DNA of 64,000 bases from Iamia sp963728655 (GCA_963728655.1 CAVSLD010000003.1:434001-498000); one strand, 5' to 3'; numbered from the stretch's first letter, positions 33,166 to 41,856 are shown. Notes: generated from the sequence alone by a model not told the origin. Numbers and translations are program-made.

Positions 33166-33768
33166 TCAGGCGGGGCGGTCGGTGGCCCGGCCCGTGGTGC
33201 GGGCCCGGAAGTCCGGCGGCGGCTCGGCCACCTCGGGGCCGTCGAGCAGCACGCCCCAGGCCCGCAGCTGGGCCACGCCGGTGGGGATGTCGCCCCCGCA
33301 CAGCACGCAGAGGGCCTTGAGGTCGTCGTGGCGCAGCGAGAGCACCCGGCCGTTGAAGTCGCCACGGGCCTCGATGATGGACTGGATGAACCGCTGCACC
33401 GGCTCGGCCGCGTCGACGGCGCGCAGGGCGTCGAGGCTGAGCACCAGCTTGCGGCGGTCGCGCGGCTCGCCGGCCGGGCCCGTCTCGCCCATCAGCACGC
33501 TCACCGGCACCCGGTAGAAGTCGGCCAGGGCCTTGAGCCGGGGCAGGCTCAGGTTGCGGAAGCCCCGCTCGTAGGCGCCCACGGCCGAGGCGCTCCACCG
33601 GCCCCCGGAGCGCTCCTCCACGTCGGACAGCGACAGGGCCTGGGCCTGGCGGATCGCCCGGAGGCGCTGGCCCACGCGCAGGGCGAAGGCGTCCTCGCTG
33701 GTGGTGTCGCGGTCGTCGCTCCCGGACTCGGGAGGCGACGCCTCCGAGGGGGTGTCGGCGGCGGCCAT
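33166..33768 (-). CDS. BldD-like XRE-family regulator with a c-di-GMP-binding motif
   Basis: 200 residues. An acidic N-terminus is followed by a helix-turn-helix domain (LRAIRQAQALSLSDVEERSGGRWSASAVGAYERG, about 43-105) very like Streptomyces BldD. The C-terminal domain has RGDFNGRVLSLRHDDLKAL, which contains RGD, eight residues and RHDD. This is exactly the RxD-x8-RxxD signature by which BldD binds cyclic di-GMP and dimerises. Target genes are unknown. ATG at 33768 has CAGACT 6 bases upstream. Confidence 0.88.
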   Translation of the reverse strand: MAAADTPSEASPPESGSDDRDTTSEDAFALRVGQRLRAIRQAQALSLSDVEERSGGRWSASAVGAYERGFRNLSLPRLKALADFYRVPVSVLMGETGPAGEPRDRRKLVLSLDALRAVDAAEPVQRFIQSIIEARGDFNGRVLSLRHDDLKALCVLCGGDIPTGVAQLRAWGVLLDGPEVAEPPPDFRARTTGRATDRPA

Positions 33769-33774
33769 CCGCAC

Positions 33775-33780
33775 AGTCTG
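33775..33780 (-). promoter_or_regulatory. Candidate leaderless promoter -10 of the BldD-like gene
   Basis: CAGACT, 6 bases, ATG at 33768; a one-base variant of TANNNT. Confidence 0.4.
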
Positions 33781-33907
33781 CCCCACCCGACCAGCGCGGC
33801 GCGTGGCTGGCGCGAGACGCTCCGCGTTGGCGGGGTGGCGCACCCCGCCGACCGCCGGGGCCGGGTGGTCGCCCCGCCCCCGGGCCCGTCGGACCCGGGC
33901 GAGGGGG

Positions 33908-33913
33908 TACCGT
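33908..33913 (+). promoter_or_regulatory. Candidate leaderless promoter -10 of the cyclophilin gene
   Basis: TACCGT, 8 bases, GTG at 33922. Confidence 0.5.
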
Positions 33914-33921
33914 CGCCCGCC

Positions 33922-34782
33922 GTGACCTCAGAGGAGAAGCGCCAGCGCCACAAGCAGGGACACCGGTCGCGGATCGAGGCGGCCCGCATCGCCGAGGACC
34001 GGGCCCGACGCCGCCAGCGCATCGTCACCGGCGGCATCGTGGTCCTGGTCGTGGCCGCGGTGGTCGTCGGCGCGGTGATCCTCTTCGGCGGCGACGACGA
34101 CGAGACGGCCACGACCGGCGACACCACCACCGTCCCCCTCGACGACACCTCCTCCTCGTCGACGCCGGTCGGTGGCGCGACCCTGCCCGACCCACCTCCC
34201 GGCGGCACCCTGGAGGGCCCCACGCCCTGCCCGGCCGAGGACGGCTCCGAGGAGCGCATCTCCACCTTCGCGGAGCCGCCGCCCACCTGCATCGAGGAGG
34301 GCGCCGACCTGGTGGCCGACATCGCCACGTCGATGGGCACGATCACGATCGACCTCGACGAGGAGGCCGCCCCGACCATGGTCAACAACTTCGTCGTGCT
34401 GGCCCGCTACCACTACTTCGACGGTCTGCCCTTCCACCGCCTGGTCCCCGACTTCGTGGCCCAGACCGGCTCCAGCGGCATCCCGGACTACGGCGGCGGC
34501 GGGCCCGGCTACGACATGCCCGACGTCGAGAAGCCCACCGGCGCCTACCGCGTGGGCGACGTGGCCATGGCCCGCAGCGACGCCGTCTCCGGCAGCCAGT
34601 TCTTCCTGGTCGCCAGCGACGCAGGGGCGGCGAACCTCACCCCCGAGTACCCGCTGTTCGGCACGGTCACCGAGGGCCAGGACCTGGTCACCCAGCTGGC
34701 CGCCCTGGGCGACGCCGCCACCAACGGCACGCCCACCGAGGTCGTGCTGGTCGACTCGGTCACCATCCGCCCCGCCGGCTGA
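33922..34782 (+). CDS. Membrane-anchored cyclophilin-type peptidylprolyl isomerase
   Basis: 286 residues. A charged cytoplasmic head of about 34 residues, one helix (VTGGIVVLVVAAVVVGAVILF), a Thr/Ser/Pro linker (about 60-110), then a cyclophilin domain with FHRLVPDFVAQTG and GSQFFLV. It should help fold exported proteins. Cyclophilins of this layout are common in actinobacteria. GTG start by promoter spacing; the next gene is convergent, with a palindrome between. Confidence 0.92.
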   Translation: MTSEEKRQRHKQGHRSRIEAARIAEDRARRRQRIVTGGIVVLVVAAVVVGAVILFGGDDDETATTGDTTTVPLDDTSSSSTPVGGATLPDPPPGGTLEGPTPCPAEDGSEERISTFAEPPPTCIEEGADLVADIATSMGTITIDLDEEAAPTMVNNFVVLARYHYFDGLPFHRLVPDFVAQTGSSGIPDYGGGGPGYDMPDVEKPTGAYRVGDVAMARSDAVSGSQFFLVASDAGAANLTPEYPLFGTVTEGQDLVTQLAALGDAATNGTPTEVVLVDSVTIRPAG

Positions 34783-34790
34783 CCCGCGAC

Positions 34791-34829
34791 GCGCCGGACA
34801 GGATGTGCCTGGCACAACCTGTCCGGCGC
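34791..34829. repeat. 39-base near-perfect palindrome between convergent genes
   Basis: A 12-bp outer stem (GCGCCGGACAGG with CCTGTCCGGCGC) and a 6-bp inner stem (TGTGCC with GGCACA) around one base; only three unpaired or mismatched positions in 39. It starts 9 bases after the cyclophilin stop and ends 14 bases before the stop of the convergent peptidase. The core TGTGCCTGGCACA recurs in the elements at 33.0 and 52.0 kb. Probably a two-way terminator or a REP-like element. Confidence 0.85.
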
Positions 34830-34842
34830 ACCCCGAGCGGGT

Positions 34843-35505
34843 TCAGGTGGGGATGTCGGCGAGGGTTCCGGGCTGGCCGCCCACGAACACCTCGGGCTCG
34901 GCCGGGCCCACGCCGCGCCAGCCGCCGTCCGGGTCGCGGACCAGGGCCGAGCCGGTGGCCACGCCCACGATCACCAGGTCGGGCGGCGACAGGAAGCGGG
35001 TGCGGTGCACCGCGTCCTCGGACCAGGTGTCGAACCCGGTGACCACGGTGATGTTGGCGAGCAGCCCGAGGCCCACGGTGAAGGCCCCGCCCCGCGGGTC
35101 GACCATCGGGTCGCAGAGCACCATGGCCCCGGCCGCCGAGCCGGCCAGCACGGCCCCGTCGTGCCAGGCCGCCACCGCCGCGTCCCACACCGGCGTCTCC
35201 TTCAGCACCGACCGCACGTGCATGGGCGACGAGCCGCACAGGTAGACGAAGCGGGCCGCCCGCACGAGGGCGGCGAGGTCGGTGTCCATGGCGTCGGGCC
35301 GGCGGAGCACGTCGAGGCCCCGCACCGACAGGCCGAGGGCGCCGAAGCGCTCGGTGGCCGCGTCGACCAGGCGCTGGGGGTGCTCGTAGGCCGCGCCGGT
35401 GGGCAGGACCACGACCTCCTCGGCGCCGTGGCCGGCCAGCTCGTCCTCGACGACCACCTCCGGGCGGAAGGGCGAGCCACCGACGAGGGCGAGGGGTCCG
35501 GACAT
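34843..35505 (-). CDS. Peptidase S51-family protein (peptidase E/cyanophycinase-like)
   Basis: 220 residues with a class I amidotransferase-like fold. The nucleophile elbow AGSAAGAMVL carries Ser, as in peptidase E and cyanophycinase rather than Cys amidotransferases. VYLCGSSPMHVRSVL resembles the GG(D/N)T substrate loop of S51 but is divergent. Cytosolic, with no signal peptide. Substrate unknown. ATG at 35505 lies 7 bases after TAGGGT. Confidence 0.82.
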   Translation of the reverse strand: MSGPLALVGGSPFRPEVVVEDELAGHGAEEVVVLPTGAAYEHPQRLVDAATERFGALGLSVRGLDVLRRPDAMDTDLAALVRAARFVYLCGSSPMHVRSVLKETPVWDAAVAAWHDGAVLAGSAAGAMVLCDPMVDPRGGAFTVGLGLLANITVVTGFDTWSEDAVHRTRFLSPPDLVIVGVATGSALVRDPDGGWRGVGPAEPEVFVGGQPGTLADIPT

Positions 35506-35512
35506 GCCCGGG

Positions 35513-35518
35513 ACCCTA
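35513..35518 (-). promoter_or_regulatory. Candidate leaderless promoter -10 of the S51 peptidase
   Basis: TAGGGT, 7 bases, ATG at 35505. Confidence 0.5.
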
Positions 35519-35701
35519 GGAGGTCCACCCCCGTCCCCACGGCCGCCGCGCCCGCCTCCCGTGGGCCTCCTCTCGACGCGACGCGCACGGGTCGCACCCG
35601 GCGCGCGCCGCGAACGCGGTTTCGCCGCCCCGTCCCGGGTGGGGGAGGGTGGCGGACGTGGCCGCCGGCGTCCCCCCTCCCCCCTCGGCCGCCGGGCCGA
35701 G

Positions 35702-36496
35702 GTGCCCTGGACCTGGGTGGTCGTGGCCGGCGCCCTGGCCGGGCTCACCTCCGGGCTGTTCGGCGTGGGTGGCGGCATCGTCATCGTCCCCGCCCTGACC
35801 CTGCTGGCCGGGTTCGGGCCCCGGCTGGCCAGCGGCACCTCGCTCACCGCCATCGTGCCCATCTCCGCCGCCGGCCTGGTGGGCTACGCCGTCGCCGGCG
35901 AGGTCGACGTGGCCGCCGCCGCCCTGCTCACGGTCGGCTCCCTGGCCGGGGCGGTGGTGGGCACCCGGTTCCTGCGGTCCCTCAGCGGCCCCGCCCTCCA
36001 GTGGGGGTTCGCTGCGCTGATGCTGGTCACCTCCCTGCGGCTGGTGCTGGGCGGCGACGGGGACGGCAGCGGGCGGGCGGCGCTCACCGTGGCCGCCGCG
36101 CTGGTGCTGGTGGTCCTCGGCTTCGCCGCCGGCGTGCTGGCCGGGCTGCTGGGGGTGGGGGGCGGGATCATCATCGTCCCCCTGCTGACCATCGCCTTCG
36201 GCGTGCCGCTGGTCGTGGCCAAGGGCACCTCGCTGGCGGTGATCCTCCCCACCTCGCTGGTCGGGACCCTCCGCAACCGGTCCGCCGGGCTCACCGCGCT
36301 CCGCCCCGCCGCGGTGGTCGGCGTCGCCGGCGTGCTGTCGGCCGCCGCCGCCGCCCAGGTGTCGCTCGGCCTCGACGCCCGGCTGTCGTCGCTGCTCTTC
36401 GCCGGGCTGCTGGTGGTGGTCGCGGTGCGCCTCGGGCTCCAGGCCCGGGCGTCGGCCGCCGTCCCCGCCGACGGTCCGGCCCCGCCCGCGGCGTGA
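35702..36496 (+). CDS. TauE/SafE-family anion permease
   Basis: 264 residues with eight helices in two inverted halves, each marked by the family glycine motif (GLFGVGGGIVIVPAL near residue 20 and GLLGVGGGIIIVPLL near 155). Members export sulfite, sulfoacetate or other organic anions; the substrate here is unknown. GTG at 35702 is the earliest start that keeps the family N-terminus. Confidence 0.9.
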   Translation: MPWTWVVVAGALAGLTSGLFGVGGGIVIVPALTLLAGFGPRLASGTSLTAIVPISAAGLVGYAVAGEVDVAAAALLTVGSLAGAVVGTRFLRSLSGPALQWGFAALMLVTSLRLVLGGDGDGSGRAALTVAAALVLVVLGFAAGVLAGLLGVGGGIIIVPLLTIAFGVPLVVAKGTSLAVILPTSLVGTLRNRSAGLTALRPAAVVGVAGVLSAAAAAQVSLGLDARLSSLLFAGLLVVVAVRLGLQARASAAVPADGPAPPAA

Positions 36497-36523
36497 CTTT
36501 GGTCCCACGTCCCTACCCCTCGG

Positions 36524-36529
36524 TAACCT
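36524..36529 (+). promoter_or_regulatory. Candidate leaderless promoter -10 of the 3-hydroxyacyl-CoA dehydrogenase
   Basis: TAACCT, 8 bases, ATG at 36538. Confidence 0.5.
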
Positions 36530-36537
36530 CGCCGCCC

Positions 36538-37392
36538 ATGGCCATCGCACGCGTGGGAATCGTCGGTTCGGGGATCATGGGGGCGGGCATCGCCGAGGTG
36601 GCGGCGCGCGCCGGCATCGACGTGGTGCTGCGCTCCCGCAAGCAGGACACGGCCGACGCCATGGTGGCGGCCATGACCAAGGGCCTGGGCAAGCAGGTCG
36701 AGAAGGGCCGGCTCAGCGAGGAGGACCGCGACGCGATCCTCGGGCGGGTCACCGCCACCCACCACATCGGCGACCTGGCCGACTGCGACCTGGTCATCGA
36801 GTCCGTGGTCGAGGACCTGGCCGTGAAGAAGGCGCTCTTCGCCGAGCTGGACCAGGTCGTGAAGCCCGAGGCCATCCTGGCCACCAACACCTCCACGCTG
36901 CCGGTGGTCGAGATGGCCGTGGCCACCGAGCGCCCCGAGCGCGTGGTCGGCGTCCACTTCTTCAACCCTGCCCCGATGATGGCGCTGGTCGAGGTGATCG
37001 CCCCCCTCACCGCCTCCGACGAGGCCGTCGCGGCCGTCACCGAGTTCGCCACCGCCTGCGGCAAGGGGCCGGTGCGGGTCCAGGACCGGGCCGGCTTCAT
37101 CGTCAACGCCCTGCTCTTCCCCTACCTCAACAACGCGGTGCGGATGCTGGAGAACGGCGTCGCCAGCCGCGACGACATCGATGCGGCCATGAAGGGCGGC
37201 TGCAACTTCCCGATGGGCCCCCTCGCCCTGCTCGACCTGGTCGGGCTGGACACCTCGGTCGCCATCCTCGACGCCCTCTACGCCGAGTTCGCCGACCCGA
37301 ACTACAGCCCGGCCCCCGTGCTGCGCCGCATGGTGGCCGCCGGCCACCTGGGCCGGAAGTCCGGCCAGGGCTTCTACGACTACCGCCGCTGA
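36538..37392 (+). CDS. 3-hydroxybutyryl-CoA (3-hydroxyacyl-CoA) dehydrogenase
   Basis: 284 residues, the usual length of short monofunctional enzymes. NAD-binding GSGIMGAGIAEVAARAG at the N-terminus, LVIESVVEDLAVKK, NTSTLPV, catalytic His in GVHFFNPAP, and the C-terminal domain ending GRKSGQGFYDYR. It interconverts acetoacetyl-CoA and 3-hydroxybutyryl-CoA in fatty-acid or butyrate metabolism. It stands alone, without other beta-oxidation genes nearby. Confidence 0.95.
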   Translation: MAIARVGIVGSGIMGAGIAEVAARAGIDVVLRSRKQDTADAMVAAMTKGLGKQVEKGRLSEEDRDAILGRVTATHHIGDLADCDLVIESVVEDLAVKKALFAELDQVVKPEAILATNTSTLPVVEMAVATERPERVVGVHFFNPAPMMALVEVIAPLTASDEAVAAVTEFATACGKGPVRVQDRAGFIVNALLFPYLNNAVRMLENGVASRDDIDAAMKGGCNFPMGPLALLDLVGLDTSVAILDALYAEFADPNYSPAPVLRRMVAAGHLGRKSGQGFYDYRR

Positions 37393-37431
37393 CGACCTGG
37401 TCGTCGACGGGGCGTCTCGGCCTCGCGACGG

Positions 37432-37437
37432 CATGAT
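37432..37437 (+). promoter_or_regulatory. Candidate leaderless promoter -10 of the 265-residue protein
   Basis: CATGAT, 6 bases, GTG at 37444. Confidence 0.4.
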
Positions 37438-37443
37438 GGGGCG

Positions 37444-38241
37444 GTGACGACGGACGGCGATGTCGACGAGGCGCTGGCGCGCGCCGTCGGGGCCGCGGCC
37501 GGCGGCCAGGACGGCGCCGGGGGGCGACCGAGCGTGGCCCAGGTGCGCGAGGTGCTCCGCCTGGCCCGTGCGTCGAGCCGCCGGGCCGGATCCGGCGCGC
37601 TGCGCTCGGGGCAGTGGCTGGCGGGCGCGACCCTCGACGCCGCCTCGCACCTGCCGGTGCGCGACCTGGACACCCTGCGGGCCCACCACGACGGCCTGAG
37701 CGGCGCCCTGCTGGCCAAGCCGCTCATCCGCAACGCCAGCCTGGCCGCCGGGGCGGTGGGGGCCACCACCGGCGTGCTGGCCGGCGCAGCCGAGACCAAC
37801 CCCGCCACCTGGGCCACCCTGCCGGTGCAGCTGGCGGTGGAGACCCTCGTCGTGGTCGCCCTCGAGGTGAAGCTGGTGGGCGAGCTGCACGAGGCGGCCG
37901 GCTACCCGGTGGCCCGCGACCTGACCCACAGCGGGCCGCTGCTGGCCAAGGCGTGGACCGAGACCCGCGGCATCGCTCCCGACGACCTGGCCACCCTGGC
38001 CCGACCCGGTGCGGCGGTGGCCGCCACGTCGGCCGCCAGCGGCCTGCTGGGCCGCTCCAGCCGGGACAAGCTGGTGGAGCAGATCCGCAAGCGGCTCATC
38101 GGCAAGGTGGGCCGCAACGCCGCGACCCTCATCCCGATGATGGTGGGCGCGGTCGCCGGTGAGGAGCTCAACCGACGGGCGACGCGGAAGGTCGGGCGCC
38201 AGGTGGCCCGGGCCCTCGCCATCGCCCCACCCCGCCGGTGA
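37444..38241 (+). CDS. Actinobacterial protein of unknown function, weakly EcsC-like
   Basis: 265 residues. Two hydrophobic stretches (SLAAGAVGATTGVLAGAAE, about 100-118, and LPVQLAVETLVVVALEVKLVGEL) and a Gly/Ala-rich C-terminal half with KRLIGKVGRNAATLIPMMVGAVAGEELNRRATRKVGRQV. This last pattern recalls EcsC-type or glycine-zipper membrane-associated proteins, but I cannot make the assignment firmly. The stop overlaps the aat start (GTGA). Confidence 0.7.
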   Translation: MTTDGDVDEALARAVGAAAGGQDGAGGRPSVAQVREVLRLARASSRRAGSGALRSGQWLAGATLDAASHLPVRDLDTLRAHHDGLSGALLAKPLIRNASLAAGAVGATTGVLAGAAETNPATWATLPVQLAVETLVVVALEVKLVGELHEAAGYPVARDLTHSGPLLAKAWTETRGIAPDDLATLARPGAAVAATSAASGLLGRSSRDKLVEQIRKRLIGKVGRNAATLIPMMVGAVAGEELNRRATRKVGRQVARALAIAPPRR

Positions 38242-38927
38242 CGCCCCCGGTCGACCCGGGGCCCAGCCCCTGGGTGATCCCCTCGCCCGTCGACGCCGAC
38301 CCGGAGGGACCAGTCGCGGTCGGGGCCGACCTGGAGCCGGCCACCCTCCTCGCCGCCTACCGCACCGGCGTGTTCCCCATGCCCCTGCGCCGGGGCCGGG
38401 TGCTGGCCTGGTGGTCGCCGGACCCCCGGGGCGTGCTGCCCCTCGACGAGCTCCGCGTCTCCACCTCGCTGCGCCGCTCGGTGCGCCACCACACCACCAC
38501 CGTCGACACCGCCTTCGACGAGGTCATCGCCGCCTGCGCCGACCCCAAGCGGCCGGGGGGGTGGATCGACCGGCGCATCCGCCGGGCCTACACCGAGCTG
38601 CACCGCCTGGGCTGGGCCCACAGCGTGGAGGCCTGGACCGAGGACGGCCGCCTGGCGGGCGGGCTCTACGGCGTGGCCGTCGGCGGGCTGTTCGCGGGCG
38701 AGTCGATGTTCCACCGCGAGCGGGACGGCTCCAAGGTGGCGCTGGTCGCCCTGGTGGACCTGCTGCGCGAGGGCGACGCCCGACTGCTCGACGTGCAGTG
38801 GACCACCCCCCACCTGCGGTCCCTCGGCGCCCGCGACATCCCGCGGGCCGAGTACCTGGCCCGCCTGGCCGACGCCGTGGACGCCCCCCGGCCGGCCGCC
38901 CTCGGGGGGCCGCCTCCCGGGCGGTGA
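38238..38927 (+). CDS. aat: Leucyl/phenylalanyl-tRNA-protein transferase
   Basis: Adds Leu or Phe to N-terminal Arg/Lys, marking proteins for Clp degradation by the N-end rule. 229 residues. VGADLEPATLLAAYRTGVFPM, AWWSPDPRGVLPLDELRVSTSLRR, GWAHSVEAWTEDGRLAGGLYGVAVGGLFAGESMFH and LDVQWTTPHLRSLGA are all family motifs. Start by GTGA overlap with the preceding gene. Confidence 0.95.
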   Translation: MTPPVDPGPSPWVIPSPVDADPEGPVAVGADLEPATLLAAYRTGVFPMPLRRGRVLAWWSPDPRGVLPLDELRVSTSLRRSVRHHTTTVDTAFDEVIAACADPKRPGGWIDRRIRRAYTELHRLGWAHSVEAWTEDGRLAGGLYGVAVGGLFAGESMFHRERDGSKVALVALVDLLREGDARLLDVQWTTPHLRSLGARDIPRAEYLARLADAVDAPRPAALGGPPPGR

Positions 38928-39182
38928 GCCCGGCGGCGGCGGCCCCTCGAGCGGGCCCGAGCGACGATCCGGTGCCGACCCCCGGCCCACGCCTCCCGCA
39001 CGAGGCGCCGGGCGGGCGGCCGGTCCGGCTCGCGCGCTCAGCGACGACCGTACGCAGCCGGGGCCCGCTCCGCTTGAGCGGTCGGTGCGCAACATCTGCG
39101 ACGGTGGACCGCGAAGACGGCGGCCGGTGGTGGCATCATCACCGGGAGCGAGACCACCGACCCCGGGAGCCCTGCGACCGCC

Positions 39183-39626
39183 ATGACCGACGCCTTCGTC
39201 ACGGACCCGGAGTCCGGCCTCTTCACCGAGGCCATGCTGCGCGCGGTGCTCCCGTCCCGGGTCGCCACCGCCCGCCGCACCCTGCGCCAGCTCGGCCTCG
39301 TGCTCACCGAGGTGCAGGACGGCCCCGCCCCCGATGCGCTCGCGGAGGTGGTGAGCCACACCATCCGCGACTCCGACATCGCCGCCCGACTCGACGACGG
39401 CCGGCTCGCCCTGGTGCTCGAGTTCACCCCCAGCGAGGGGTGTGCGGTGGTGGCCGAGCGGTTCCGCACCAAGGTGGGCGACGCCCACCCCGACGCCGAG
39501 GTCCGCGTCGGCATCGCCTGCTACCCGGCCCACGCCCTGTCGGCCGACGAGCTGGTGGTCGCGGCCGAGACCGCCCTGGGCGAGGCCTCTCCGGGCGCCA
39601 TCGTGACCGCCCCCGTGGCCGAGTGA
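39183..39626 (+). CDS. Degenerate GGDEF-domain protein (stand-alone)
   Basis: 147 residues shaped like a GGDEF domain: TDPESGLFTEAML at the N-terminus, DSDIAARLDDGRLALVLEF where GGDEF should be, and VRVGIACYPAHALSADELVVAAETAL at the end. The signature is RLDDG, so diguanylate cyclase activity is unlikely; it may bind nucleotide or act as a scaffold. A paralogue lies 160 bases downstream. ATG at 39183 has no clear ribosome-binding site. Confidence 0.78.
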   Translation: MTDAFVTDPESGLFTEAMLRAVLPSRVATARRTLRQLGLVLTEVQDGPAPDALAEVVSHTIRDSDIAARLDDGRLALVLEFTPSEGCAVVAERFRTKVGDAHPDAEVRVGIACYPAHALSADELVVAAETALGEASPGAIVTAPVAE

Positions 39627-39786
39627 CCATGGCCGGCCCGGGCGGCGACGGCCGGCACGCCGCCCTCGTCGGCCGCCCCGCCTCCCCCGCGGAGGGACCC
39701 CGCACGCCCCCTCGCCGGGGCGGCCCGGGCCGTCCCGGGCGGCGCCGCCTCTCAACAGCGGCGGCCCTGCGCCGATCTCCAGTCCT

Positions 39787-40587
39787 GTGACCCATCGTGC
39801 CGCCCCCGGCGTCGTGGCCGGCTGCGCGGGGCTCGTGCTGGCCGTCGGCGCCATGGTGACCGACCAGGCCTGGATGGTGGCCCTGGCCGGCCTGGCCGCC
39901 CTCCTCGCCGGGCTCTTCACCCTCGGGCTGGCCGACCGGCTGCGCCGGAGCCAGGCCGCCGCCGTCGAGGCCACGGCCGTGGCCGAGCGGGCCCGGGCCG
40001 AGAGCGACGCCATGGCCGCCCGTGCCGCCCAGTTCGAGGCCGAGGCCCGACGCCGCGCCGCGCCGGCCGCGGCCGCCAGCGCCGCCTCAGCCGCCCTGGC
40101 CGAGCCCGACCGCACCCGGGTGACCGACCAGGACACGGGCCTGTTCAACGCCGCCTTCTTCGCCGTGACCCTCGACAAGCGGGTGTCGGCCGCCCGCCGA
40201 GGCCTGCGCCCCCTCACCCTCGCCCTCCTCGAGCCCCTCACGGGCCTGGGCGATGCCGACGAGCCCGAGCCCCGGGTCGACGAGGACGTGGCCGGGGTGC
40301 TGCTGGGCACGCTCCGCGACTCCGACATCGCCTGCCGGCTGGAGGACGGGCTGGTCGCCCTGATCCTGGAGGACACGCCCGAGAACGGCGCCGTCTGGAC
40401 CGTCGAGCGGGTGCGCCGGCGCCTGTCGGAGCAGGGCCAGGGGATCAGCCTCCGGGCCGGGGTGGCCTGCTACCCGGCCCACGCCTTCGACGCCGAGCAG
40501 CTCCTGGCCTCCGCCCTCACCGCCCTCGGCGCGGCCCGCGACTGGCACCAGGACCGCATCGAGGTCGCCCTCGTCCCCGAGGACTGA
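39787..40587 (+). CDS. Membrane-anchored degenerate GGDEF-domain protein
   Basis: 266 residues. Two hydrophobic helices (about 8-25 and 32-52), an Ala/Glu/Arg-rich coiled coil (about 55-105), then a GGDEF-like domain: VTDQDTGLFNAAFF, DSDIACRLEDGLVALILED in place of GGDEF, and LRAGVACYPAHAFDAEQLLASALTAL. Clearly a paralogue of the preceding gene with an added membrane and coiled-coil module. Catalysis is unlikely; signalling by interaction is possible. Confidence 0.82.
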   Translation: MTHRAAPGVVAGCAGLVLAVGAMVTDQAWMVALAGLAALLAGLFTLGLADRLRRSQAAAVEATAVAERARAESDAMAARAAQFEAEARRRAAPAAAASAASAALAEPDRTRVTDQDTGLFNAAFFAVTLDKRVSAARRGLRPLTLALLEPLTGLGDADEPEPRVDEDVAGVLLGTLRDSDIACRLEDGLVALILEDTPENGAVWTVERVRRRLSEQGQGISLRAGVACYPAHAFDAEQLLASALTALGAARDWHQDRIEVALVPED

Positions 40588-40677
40588 GCCGCACCGGACC
40601 GGTGCGCCCGGCCGTCGCCCGGCGACGGATCCGCGGGCCGGTCCGGGGTCGGGGTGGAGGAGGGCCCCGAGGTCGGG

Positions 40678-41856
40678 TCAGACCGCCGAGCCGGGGAGCG
40701 GCGGGGGGTCCTCGCCCAGCTCGGCCAGGACCTCGTCGGTGTCGGCGCCGAGGGGGCGCCCGGCCCAGCGGATGCGGCCCGGCGTCTCCGACAGGTGGGC
40801 GATGACGCCTTGCATGGGCACGCCGTCGACCACCGGCAGGGCCCCCCGGGCGGCCAGGTGGGGGTCGGCCAGGATGTCGCCCATGTCGTGGACCGGGGCG
40901 GCGGCGGCGTGGGCCTCCTCGAAGGCGGTCAGCACCTCGGCCCGGTCGCGCTCGGCCACCCAGGCGGCCAGGGTGCCGTCGACGAGGTCCCGGTGGTCGA
41001 CCCGGTCGGAGAAGGTGGCCACCCGAGGGTCGCCGCCCAGGCCGATGAGGGCCATCACCCGCTGGGCCACCGACTCGGCCGAGGTGCTGATGGCCACCCA
41101 GGCGCCGTCGGCGCAGCGGTAGGTGCCCCGGGGCACCGAGTAGGGGATGCCGGCGCCCAGGCGGGGCTGGTCGTAGTCGAGCAGGGCCTTGGCCCCCGGC
41201 AGCGGCCCCATCACCTGGAGGAGGGACTCGTAGAGGTTGGCGTCGACCACCTGGCCCACCCCGCTGTGGACGGCGACCATCGTCGCGAAGGCGGCCGCGA
41301 GGGCGGTGATCTCGTCGGTGAGGGCGATGGGCGGCAGCAGCGGGGCACCGTCGGGCTCGCCGTTGATGCCGGCGAAGCCGCTCATGGCCTCGGCGATGGT
41401 GGCGAACCCGGGCCGCCCGGCGTAGGGGCCGTCCTGGCCGAACCCGGTGATGCGGGTGACGACGAGCCGAGGGTTGGCCGCGAGGAGGTCGGCCGGGTCG
41501 AGGCCCAGGCGCTCGAGGGTGCCGGGGCGGAAGTTCTCCACCAGCACGTCGGCGTCGGACAGCAGGCGGCGCATGTGGCCCAGGTCGGCGGGGTCCTTGA
41601 GGTCGAGCACGACGGTCCGCTTGCCCCGGCCCGCGTACTTCCACCACAGCGTCACGCCGTCGGCCGGGTCCCGCCAGCCCATGGCCCGGGTGGTGTCGCC
41701 GCCGTCGGGGCGCTCGACCTTGATCACGTCGGCCCCGAAGTCGGCCAGGTACCGGGCGCAGCCGGGGCCGGCCACCACCGTGGAGCAGTCGATCACCCGC
41801 AGCCCGGCCAGGGGCGCAGGGCGGGCGTCGGGCTCGAGGTCCGGTGCGTCGCTCAC
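40678..41856 (-). CDS. CaiB/BaiF-family CoA-transferase (class III)
   Basis: 392 residues. N-terminal LAGLRVIDCSTVVAGPGCARYLADFGADVIKVERPDGGD is the family hallmark. VLVENFRPGTLERLGL and the catalytic Asp region (about ALTDEITAL) are present. Members move CoA between acids, or racemise 2-methylacyl-CoA; the substrate cannot be chosen. GTG at 41856 lies 6 bases after GATGAT. Confidence 0.92.
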   Translation of the reverse strand: MSDAPDLEPDARPAPLAGLRVIDCSTVVAGPGCARYLADFGADVIKVERPDGGDTTRAMGWRDPADGVTLWWKYAGRGKRTVVLDLKDPADLGHMRRLLSDADVLVENFRPGTLERLGLDPADLLAANPRLVVTRITGFGQDGPYAGRPGFATIAEAMSGFAGINGEPDGAPLLPPIALTDEITALAAAFATMVAVHSGVGQVVDANLYESLLQVMGPLPGAKALLDYDQPRLGAGIPYSVPRGTYRCADGAWVAISTSAESVAQRVMALIGLGGDPRVATFSDRVDHRDLVDGTLAAWVAERDRAEVLTAFEEAHAAAAPVHDMGDILADPHLAARGALPVVDGVPMQGVIAHLSETPGRIRWAGRPLGADTDEVLAELGEDPPPLPGSAV

